Part shown: in pieces, positions 32,638 to 38,054 of the stretch | Layout of the letters: every line of letters begins with the position of its first letter | How positions within the stretch are numbered: the stretch's first letter is position 1 | NCBI GenBank assembly: GCA_964393895.1 | Contig: CAYMWP010000027.1 | Span: 1 to 38,054 of the forward strand | DNA length: 38,054 bases | Direction of reading: 5' to 3' | DNA from: B4-G1 sp964393895 | Lineage (GTDB): Bacteria; Chloroflexota; Anaerolineae; B4-G1 | The notes under the pieces: generated by a model | Seen by the model: the letters and a program-made list of their open reading frames with translations, nothing else | The model's database searches: none | Told to the model about the DNA's origin: nothing | Made by a program: the position numbers and the translations under genes

Positions 32638-33900
32638 ATGTCTTTTAGCAAATTACTTGAACGCATGCGCAATGTTTATAATGACTATCCTCGCCCGTTC
32701 TGGGTCCTCGTGTTCGGCATGTTCATTGACACGCTCGGCCGGACGATCCTGAACCCCTTCCTGATGCTCTATGCGACCAAAAGGTTCGAGGTGGGGATGA
32801 CCGAGATCGGCGTGCTGTTTGGGCTGATGGCGGTCGCGAACACAGTGGGAGGGATGCTCGGCGGCGCACTGACCGACCGCCTGGGACGGAAGTGGATGGT
32901 GGTTTTCGGAATCCTCGTCAGCGGATTGAGCAGCCTGGCGCTGGGGCTAGCCAGCACGTTTGAACTGTTCTTTGCTATCGTGATATTCGTGGGGCTGTTC
33001 GCCAGCGTCGGCGGCCCGGCGCACGGAGCAATGGTCGCCGATATCCTGCCGGAGGAGAAGAGGACCGGGGGATTCGGCATCTTTCGCGTGGTCGCCAACC
33101 TCAGTTGGATCATAGGGCCGGTGATCGGCGGGCTGATGGCTACGCGCTCCTATATGCCTCTCTTCATCTCGGACGCGGTCGCCAGCACGATCACCGCCGC
33201 CATCGTGATCCTGGTGATACGGGAGACCATGCCAGTGCGGCGCGAGGGAGAGAAAAAGCAAACGATGGTCCAGACCTTTGCCGGCTACCGGACTGTCATG
33301 AAAGACACCACCTTTGTGCTTTTCATCGGGGCCTGCATTCTGATGACGATCGTGTATCTCCAGTTGTACACCACACTGGGCGTCTACTTGCGGGATACTC
33401 ACGGCCTGACCGAGCAGGCTTACGGCTATCTTATGAGCATGAACGCGACGGCTGTCGTTCTGCTCCAGGTACCCATCGCCCGCCACATTGAGCGATACCG
33501 GCCAATGATGATGATGGCCCTGGGTACGCTCCTGTATGCCGTCGGTTTCGCGATGTACGGCATCTTTTGGTCCTACATCCCCTTTGCCGTAGCGATGTTT
33601 ATCATCACCGTCGGCGAGATGATCGTCATGCCGACCTCTCAGGCGCTGGTAGCCAAGATCGCCCCCGAGGATATGCGGGGCCGCTACATGGCGGTCTTTG
33701 GGTTCAGTTGGCTGATCCCGCAGGCCGTGGGGACGCTTCTGGCCGGGTTGGTCATGGATAACGCCGACCCGCGCTGGGTGTGGTACGGGGCCGGGCTGCT
33801 GGGCCTGGTCGGAGCATTGGCGTTCGTCATGCTGAGGCGCCGGGCCGATCAGGCCGTGGATAAGGCGACTCGAGCGGCCGAGGCGGTCGTTCCCGCCTGA
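32638..33900 (+). CDS. MFS transporter, 12 membrane helices
   Basis: 420 residues in two six-helix halves. Motif A, GGALTDRLGRKWMV, is in the loop between helices 2 and 3, and the second half has the related HIERYRPMMMM loop. It resembles drug:H+ antiporters of the MdtH/YceL type (opening segment MFIDTLGRTILNPFLMLY). AGGAGG with good spacing precedes the ATG, 20 bases after the repressor stop, so it is in the same transcript. The likely task is export of the compound sensed by the ArsR protein; the compound is unknown. Confidence 0.88.
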   Translation: MSFSKLLERMRNVYNDYPRPFWVLVFGMFIDTLGRTILNPFLMLYATKRFEVGMTEIGVLFGLMAVANTVGGMLGGALTDRLGRKWMVVFGILVSGLSSLALGLASTFELFFAIVIFVGLFASVGGPAHGAMVADILPEEKRTGGFGIFRVVANLSWIIGPVIGGLMATRSYMPLFISDAVASTITAAIVILVIRETMPVRREGEKKQTMVQTFAGYRTVMKDTTFVLFIGACILMTIVYLQLYTTLGVYLRDTHGLTEQAYGYLMSMNATAVVLLQVPIARHIERYRPMMMMALGTLLYAVGFAMYGIFWSYIPFAVAMFIITVGEMIVMPTSQALVAKIAPEDMRGRYMAVFGFSWLIPQAVGTLLAGLVMDNADPRWVWYGAGLLGLVGALAFVMLRRRADQAVDKATRAAEAVVPA

Positions 33901-33933
33901 TGCAGAGAGATGTGGAAGCGAGGAGGTTTCGAG

Positions 33934-34263
33934 ATGCGTAAATGCAAGATCACCGTACTGAAAAGAATGGTCAACCGTGATCTCATTGACGAGTACATGG
34001 GGGACGAGTACAAGACCCGCGACCTGTTTCCATGTCAAAACTTTGAGGAGGGGCAAGAGTTCGTCACAGATAGTTGGGGAGCGCCCCCAGAGGGATTCTG
34101 CACGTCGGCCTGGGCGGCCATCCGTGGATACATCGGGGTGGTCATAAACGGGGGCGACCTGATGCCCTGGGTCAAGCAGCCGGGCGCCGCGATTGCCTGT
34201 TGCACAGATGGTTACAGGCCAGTGGTGTTCAAGATAGAGAGAATAGAAGGGGGAAAATCATGA
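33934..34263 (+). CDS. TIGR04076 family cysteine-rich protein
   Basis: 109 residues. It matches the small TIGR04076 family: start MRKCKITVLKR, a PC at about 33, EGFCTSAWAAIRGY near 55-68, a GGD segment and CCTDGYRPVVFKIER near the end. The family is of unknown function; its conserved cysteines suggest metal or cluster binding or redox sensing. The frame is open to 33910, but the ATG at 33934 has AGGAGG eight bases upstream. Its stop overlaps the start of the next gene by four bases (ATGA), so it belongs to the ArsR/MFS transcript. Confidence 0.82.
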   Translation: MRKCKITVLKRMVNRDLIDEYMGDEYKTRDLFPCQNFEEGQEFVTDSWGAPPEGFCTSAWAAIRGYIGVVINGGDLMPWVKQPGAAIACCTDGYRPVVFKIERIEGGKS

Positions 34264-35152
34264 TTGACAGAAAACAGTTATGGACTCTTGCAGAAGAGAC
34301 GATGCGAGCCTTTGCGCCCTTCTATCGGGAAGCGATGCAAGCGGCTATCCAGGATTCAGGCGCTCCCGACTACTGGTTTGGCTTGAGCCTGGCGCGCGGC
34401 AGCGACCCGCAACCCTTTACGGTCGAGCGTTATCACACCTTGTTCCCTTACACTGCGCCAGAGCGATTCACAGAAATACTGGAAGGACTTGCCCGGCTGG
34501 AACTGCTCGAGAGAGTTGGGGAGGGCGCTTACCGACTCACAGATTTGGGGCGCAAAGCGGTCGAAGGCATTTTCGAGGCCGCGCACCAGGGCCTGGATAC
34601 AGTCGAACCCCTCCCGGCCGGCGAGATGGATCAGCTCAACGGCTTGCTATACCGTCTCGTCGAAGCGACGCTGGCAGCGCCGGAACCAGAGGAAAAATGG
34701 GCAATTGCCCACAGCCGCTGGACCGATCCTGGCGCGGGCGCATCCAACTCTGTCAAGGCCGATCAATATCTGACCGATCTGCTTCGGTACCGCGACGACG
34801 CCCACATTGCCGCCTGGAAGCCCTACGACATCAGCTGCCACGCCTGGGAGATACTGACCCTTGTCTGGCGCGGCGAGGCCAGCACCGCCGAGGAGCTGAC
34901 CGAGAAACTCCCCTTCCGAAACCACACTGTGGAGGCCAATACTGTGGCGGTTGGGTAGAGGAAACGGAAGAGGGTTATCAAGTCACTGAGACAGGCCAGG
35001 CTCTGCGCCAACAAGCCGAGGAGGCGACAGATCGCCACTTTTTCGCGCCCTGGGCCTGCCTGAGCACGTCTGAGGTGATCCAACTGCACGACCTGCTGAC
35101 ACGTCTGAAGAACGGCCTGCAAGAAATGGCAGAGGAAGTGAACGCCGCGTAA
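34260..35152 (+). pseudogene. SCO6745-like winged-helix protein, frameshifted
   Basis: The first 232 codons (34260-34958) run in one frame and end at TAG after EANTVAVG; the missing C-terminus continues in another frame (from about 34950 to 35152) as VEETEEGYQVTETGQALRQQ and ends EMAEEVNAA. One extra G in the GGG at 34953-34955 would join them into a protein of about 297 residues. The layout, HTH-like segments near 70-100 and 200-230 and a late EEATDRHFFAPW motif, fits the SCO6745 family, a MarR-like group of unknown role. No slippery heptamer or stimulatory structure is evident, so a sequencing error or a recent mutation is more likely than programmed frameshifting. Confidence 0.7.
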
Positions 35153-35156
35153 AGCA

Positions 35157-35208
35157 TAACTGGTGGTCTCCTTTGGCGATTGTTTCCGCCAAAGGAGACC
35201 ACCAGTTA
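35157..35208. repeat. Perfect 22-bp inverted repeat after the cassette
   Basis: Arms at 35157-35178 (starting TAACTGGTGGTCTCC) and 35187-35208 (ending GGAGACCACCAGTTA) are fully complementary around an 8-base loop, five bases after the stop codon of the frameshifted gene. No T-run follows, so termination would depend on the stem alone. The length and perfection suggest a REP- or MITE-like element that may also end the transcript. Confidence 0.8.
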
Positions 35209-35224
35209 CACCGAAACGTACAAC

Positions 35225-35253
35225 TGCGGGAGTGGATGGGAGTCAAACCCACC
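35225..35253 (-). other. Possible 3' fragment of a tRNA or tmRNA
   Basis: Read on the minus strand, GGTGGGTTTGACTCCC followed by ATCCACTCCCGCA looks like a T-arm (TGGG stem, TTTGACT loop, CCCA) and an acceptor strand. The rest of a tRNA cannot be folded upstream, the loop lacks the invariant C, and no CCA end is present. If real it is a relic, such as an attachment-site fragment. Confidence 0.2.
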
Positions 35254-35311
35254 GGGCCCCAACCACACCCACGAGCGCAATGCGCGGTAAGGGATAGCGC
35301 AACTTTTGCAA

Positions 35312-36562
35312 TTAGTCAAGTTGGCAGGGACAGTGATCCATCTCGTTGGCCCGTTCCAGCGCCTCTATCCGTGCTTCCAGCGCCGCGATTTGAGCCTCCT
35401 GCTCCAGCATAAGCTGATACAAACCCTGGATCGCTGCCAGGGCCACGCCGTCGGCATCCACCACGCTGATGTGCTCGTCGTCCTCGCCCACGCTAAAGGC
35501 GGCGTAGAAATCCTGGGACATTGGGCCAATGTGCTGCACGGATGGATCTTGGCCAACGTAGCTCCAGATCGAGATTGGAAGTCCAGCCAATAAAAGCAGG
35601 ATCTGATTTTCGTCTATCGGTGAAACGTTCACCTTCATCTCCCGATCACTTAAGGACGACCACGACCCACTGCCAGGCGGCAACTCCACTCCTCCCACAG
35701 AGTTGCCGCCATCGTCAATGGCGGTGACCAACCGCACTCCGCCAGTGGTGCGCACCGCGAATTCGTCGGCGGCCGCGGAGTAAAAGTCCAGGTCGTTGGA
35801 ATCAGCGTATAGGAAAGCGCCATCGTGCGTTGCATCAACTTTGGCGTGGGACCCGGACGCAAAGCTATAGTCGCCGGCCGCCTCGTTGAGGATGCCTCCA
35901 GGGACGGTAGAGTAAGAACCACCGGCGGTGTTGCCGTAGCCGCCGCCGACCGTGCCATAGATGCCAGTCGCCCGGTTGGCTAAACCTCCACCTACGGCAG
36001 CGTGAGCGGCGCTGGCAGTGTTTCCAGCGCCGCCGCTGACCGTGCCTCCGAAGCCATCGGCAGTGTTTCCTGGGCCACCGCCAATGGTGGCGTGAATTCC
36101 GCTAGCGACGTTGTCATGGCCCCCGGAGACGGTGGAATCCCAGCCACTGGCCGTGTTAAAGTGTCCTCCCCCAACCGTGGCGAACGTGCCACTGGCGGTG
36201 TTCCTGCCGCCCCCGCCAACCGTGGCGTAAATCCGGCTGGCAACGTTGCTGTATCCTCCGCTGACCGTGGTGAAAGTGCCATCGGCGATGTTCCCTTCGC
36301 CTCCACTGACAACGGAAGCTTCGACACTAGCGGTGTTGCGCCAGCCCCCGCCGACTGTGGCGTGCATAGCGCTAGCGGCGTTGTGGGAGCCTCCGCCAAC
36401 TGTGGCGTATCCGCCAGCCTCGTTGTCTGCGCCTCCGCCAACGGTGCCCAAGTTGCCCGTCGCTTGATCGGGGAGTTGGGGTTCACCACATCCGGCGATA
36501 CCAGCCAGCACCACTAACACGACAAGTAATGCGAACAATCTGGTTGTTTGCTTATTGGCCAT
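35312..36562 (-). CDS. Lipoprotein with 13 pentadecapeptide repeats and an S74 auto-chaperone domain
   Basis: 416 residues. The signal peptide ends in the lipobox LAGIAGC (Cys25). From about 32 to 230 run 13 repeats of about 15 residues with the consensus TVGGGxxNTASGxYA, similar in style to the beta-roll heads of trimeric adhesins. A spacer with HDGAFLYADSNDLDFYSA follows, then a Peptidase_S74 domain (from LSDREMKVNVSPIDEN), known as the intramolecular chaperone that trimerises and often cleaves off phage tail spikes at the Ser of the SD motif, and a terminal coiled coil (EQEAQIAALEARIEALERA). I chose the ATG at 36562, with GGAGG ten bases upstream; the frame is open to 36706, inside the ABC gene. 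It is likely a trimeric surface fibre. Confidence 0.85.
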   Translation of the reverse strand: MANKQTTRLFALLVVLVVLAGIAGCGEPQLPDQATGNLGTVGGGADNEAGGYATVGGGSHNAASAMHATVGGGWRNTASVEASVVSGGEGNIADGTFTTVSGGYSNVASRIYATVGGGGRNTASGTFATVGGGHFNTASGWDSTVSGGHDNVASGIHATIGGGPGNTADGFGGTVSGGAGNTASAAHAAVGGGLANRATGIYGTVGGGYGNTAGGSYSTVPGGILNEAAGDYSFASGSHAKVDATHDGAFLYADSNDLDFYSAAADEFAVRTTGGVRLVTAIDDGGNSVGGVELPPGSGSWSSLSDREMKVNVSPIDENQILLLLAGLPISIWSYVGQDPSVQHIGPMSQDFYAAFSVGEDDEHISVVDADGVALAAIQGLYQLMLEQEAQIAALEARIEALERANEMDHCPCQLD

Positions 36563-36597
36563 AGGTCTCATTCCTCCAGAATCATATTGGCAGACTT

Positions 36598-37539
36598 TTA
36601 TCGCATACACTCGATGAACACGTCTTCCAGCGAAGGCTCGATGACAGCCATTTCCCCCGGCTCGACGCCCGCCTGGCGCAACTCGGCGGCGATGGCCTCG
36701 CGACACTGTTCCACCTGGGAGGCGACGACGTGTACCAACGCGCCGTACATCGCCACTGCTTCGAGCGGCAGCTTGCCAGATTCGCGGGCGGCGCGCAGCA
36801 CTTTGACCGCCTGGGGCGTGTCGTCAGGCGCGATCTCTAACACCTGACCGCGCATCACGTTCTGCTTGATCTCTGCAGGCTCGCCGGCGGCGATCAGCTT
36901 GCCTCGCTGGATGAAGGCCAAGCGATGGCAATGCTCGGCCTCGTCCATGTAGTGAGTGGTGACGAACACAGTGATCTTGTCGGCGACCAGTTTGTAGAGC
37001 AGGTCCCAGAAGGCGCGGCGGGAGACGGGGTCAACGCCGGCGGTCGGCTCGTCGAGAAAGATCAACTCTGGCCGGTGGAGGATGGCGGCGCTGAGCGCCA
37101 ACCGCTGCCGCCAGCCCCCGGAGAGGTCTTTGGTGTGCGTCCGCTCGCGCCCCTCCAGCCCGGCCATCTGGAGTGCATCTTGAATGCGCTCTTCCAACAG
37201 GCTGTTTTCCAAGCCATACGCCCGGCCGTAGAAACGCAGATTCTGGAGCACTGTCAAGTCGTTGTACAGGCTAAAGCGCTGAGACATATAGCCAATGCGG
37301 GGCCGGATTCGCTCCGGATGTTCGGCCAACGGCACGCCCAGAACCTCCACCGTCCCCTCGGTGGGTTGCAGCAAGCCGATCATCATACGGATGGTAGTGG
37401 TCTTGCCGGCGCCGTTGGGGCCCAGAAAGCCAAAAATCTCGCCGCGCTGCACCTCGAAATCAATCCCGTCCACGGCAGTAAAGTCGCCGAAGCGTTTGGT
37501 CAGGTTGCGGGCTGTGATGGCGGAGTGGTTGGTTTGCAT
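36598..37539 (-). CDS. ABC-2 type exporter ATP-binding protein
   Basis: 313 residues with a full ABC ATPase: Walker A GPNGAGKTTT near 40, Q-loop in YMSQRFSLY, signature LSGGWRQRL near 140, Walker B LIFLDEPTAGVD, and the H-switch VTTHYMDEAEHC. The C-terminal 90 residues form the extra domain seen in YbhF- and NatA-like ATPases and end in EPSLEDVFIE. Such proteins normally precede genes for ABC-2 permeases, but the next gene downstream is the repeat lipoprotein, 35 bases away. Either the permease is elsewhere, or it was lost and the lipoprotein gene took its place. AGGAGA precedes the ATG at 37539. Confidence 0.9.
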   Translation of the reverse strand: MQTNHSAITARNLTKRFGDFTAVDGIDFEVQRGEIFGFLGPNGAGKTTTIRMMIGLLQPTEGTVEVLGVPLAEHPERIRPRIGYMSQRFSLYNDLTVLQNLRFYGRAYGLENSLLEERIQDALQMAGLEGRERTHTKDLSGGWRQRLALSAAILHRPELIFLDEPTAGVDPVSRRAFWDLLYKLVADKITVFVTTHYMDEAEHCHRLAFIQRGKLIAAGEPAEIKQNVMRGQVLEIAPDDTPQAVKVLRAARESGKLPLEAVAMYGALVHVVASQVEQCREAIAAELRQAGVEPGEMAVIEPSLEDVFIECMR

Positions 37540-37566
37540 ATTGTCTCCTGATGCAATGCGTCATTA

Positions 37567-37595
37567 TTGCCGGGAAACCATAGAGATGCTATAAT
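37567..37595 (+). promoter_or_regulatory. Sigma-70 type promoter of the TumA-like gene
   Basis: TTGCCG at 37567-37572 and a perfect TATAAT at 37590-37595 with a 17-base spacer. The transcript would start near 37602, so the ATG at 37602 would be leaderless, whereas the ATG at 37641 has GGAG eight bases upstream. Confidence 0.6.
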
Positions 37596-37640
37596 TGAGG
37601 CATGTCCGAGATGAGGTATGCTTGTAATGGAGTCCAAATT

Positions 37641-37859
37641 ATGTTTAAACCACAAAGGTTGACATTCGACGAGTTAAGCGAGCGCCTACGGGTGTATGAG
37701 GACAGGTATGGTTATTCAACCATTGAATTTTATCGCCGCTACGAAAGCGGCGAGATGGGCGACGACGACGATTTGATGATGTGGGCCGGCCTGTATCATC
37801 TCTACCTAACTTTACTCCCCGTGCGCCAGTTGATGCAAAAGGAACTTGTGCCGGCGTGA
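37641..37859 (+). CDS. TumA-like antitoxin
   Basis: 72 residues. The pattern LTFDELSERLRVYEDRYGYS, then EFYRRYESGEMGDDDDLMMW and AGLYHLYL, is that of small proteins found directly before TumE-type (DUF6516) toxins in Chloroflexota and Cyanobacteria; the family link is from memory and moderate. I start at 37641 because of the GGAG eight bases upstream; ATGs at 37602 and 37611 are alternatives. Its stop overlaps a GTG that begins the toxin stump, which is the normal layout of the pair. Confidence 0.65.
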   Translation: MFKPQRLTFDELSERLRVYEDRYGYSTIEFYRRYESGEMGDDDDLMMWAGLYHLYLTLLPVRQLMQKELVPA

Positions 37860-37906
37860 TCATTGACGACTATTTTACGCATTGAGGCAAAAGTCGCACT
37901 GTTACA
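37856..37906 (+). pseudogene. Stump of a TumE-like toxin gene
   Basis: From the GTG overlapping the antitoxin stop, the frame reads MIIDDYFTH and then stops. A single-base shift continues RIEAKVALLHRDSG and stops again at TAA near 37919, so together the sequence reads like the first 20 residues of a TumE-type toxin (IIDDYF..RIEAKVAL). The rest of the toxin is absent, replaced by repeat sequence. Confidence 0.5.
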
Positions 37907-37941
37907 CAGAGATAGTGGATAAACAACATCCGGCAGAGAAG

Positions 37942-37995
37942 ACACAGAGATACACAAAGAAAGGCACTCTGAGGTTCTCCGTGGCTCCTCTGTGT
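37942..37995. repeat. Dispersed ACACAGAG / CTCTGTGT inverted repeat
   Basis: ACACAGAG at 37942-37949 (an extra copy at 37904-37911) and CTCTGTGT at 37988-37995 bracket CACTCTGAGGTTCTCCGTGG, the style of a widely dispersed intergenic repeat. It lies where the rest of the toxin gene should be. The last 60 bases of the window hold nothing I recognise. Confidence 0.5.
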
Positions 37996-38054
37996 AGCTC
38001 CAGCAATTCCCGTTTTGGCAATTCTAGCTTGGGTGCATCGGCCTAAAAGAGCCG

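Noticed and set aside
32947..34056. Long minus-strand frame (about 369 codons) opposite the MFS gene
   Set aside because: The translation is rich in His, Asp and Gln with no hydrophobic pattern or known fold, while the plus strand encodes a clear MFS protein.
34940..34970. Programmed -1 frameshift in the SCO6745-like gene
   Set aside because: No X-XXY-YYZ slippery heptamer or downstream pseudoknot is apparent; a missing G in a short G-run is simpler.
35222..35311. Complete tRNA gene on the minus strand
   Set aside because: Only the T-arm and a 3' acceptor-like strand can be drawn; no D-arm, anticodon arm or matching 5' acceptor strand fits before the lipoprotein stop codon.

Overview
The window most resembles a chromosomal segment of a free-living, GC-rich, monoderm-like bacterium, probably Chloroflexota (Anaerolineae-like). 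This is inferred from gene style rather than a marker gene: a LytR-CpsA-Psr protein with a Thr/Pro-rich linker, a GAF-rich PDZ-containing histidine kinase, a LonC-type protease, a DUF58 protein, an NrfD/molybdopterin respiratory cluster, and many short dispersed palindromes. The only marker-type gene is rpsT (ribosomal protein S20), which is too short for me to place the organism.

Layout. 108-3854 (minus): three glycosyltransferases, a GT4 enzyme followed by two polytopic GT-C type enzymes (GT87 and GT39-like). 3985-11990 (minus): a tightly coupled six-gene respiratory operon transcribed in the order molybdopterin oxidoreductase, four-cluster ferredoxin subunit, NrfD membrane subunit, TorD chaperone, decaheme cytochrome c fused to a cytochrome b-type membrane domain, and an HdrD/DsrK-like protein with two CCG domains. 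A lipoyl-carrier (GcvH-like) gene lies directly upstream. 12587-12726: a 140-bp IS66-type miniature element with 8-bp target duplications, between gcvH and rpsT. 13359-15322 (plus): two unrecognised genes behind a good sigma-70 promoter. 15342-19936 (minus): a PAS/GAF sensor without a kinase, a ParA-like ATPase and an LCP protein. 20351-24340 (plus): a 1329-residue orphan hybrid sensor histidine kinase.

24492-31058 (minus): a DUF58/VWA protein whose coding sequence holds two repeat insertions, an acyl-CoA dehydrogenase, a truncated RelE-like toxin, then a metallophosphoesterase, LonC and tandem-Usp operon. 31406-35152 (plus): a regulated cassette made of an ArsR-family repressor with a consensus promoter and a 13-bp inverted-repeat operator, an MFS exporter, a TIGR04076 cysteine-rich protein and a frameshifted SCO6745-like gene. 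35312-37539 (minus): an ABC ATPase without a permease gene and a lipoprotein with 13 pentadecapeptide repeats and an S74 auto-chaperone domain. 37641-end (plus): a TumA-like antitoxin followed by the stump of its toxin.

The most interesting system is the respiratory operon. It combines the modules of Hmc/DsrMKJOP-type transmembrane complexes (CCG protein, cytochrome b, multiheme c, ferredoxin, NrfD) with a Tat-exported molybdopterin oxidoreductase and its chaperone, so one complex could couple an extracytoplasmic substrate, the quinone pool and a cytoplasmic thiol/disulfide carrier. A second theme is repeat activity: a MITE that split the gcvH promoter, REP-like palindromes in several gaps, and repeats inserted in frame inside a gene.
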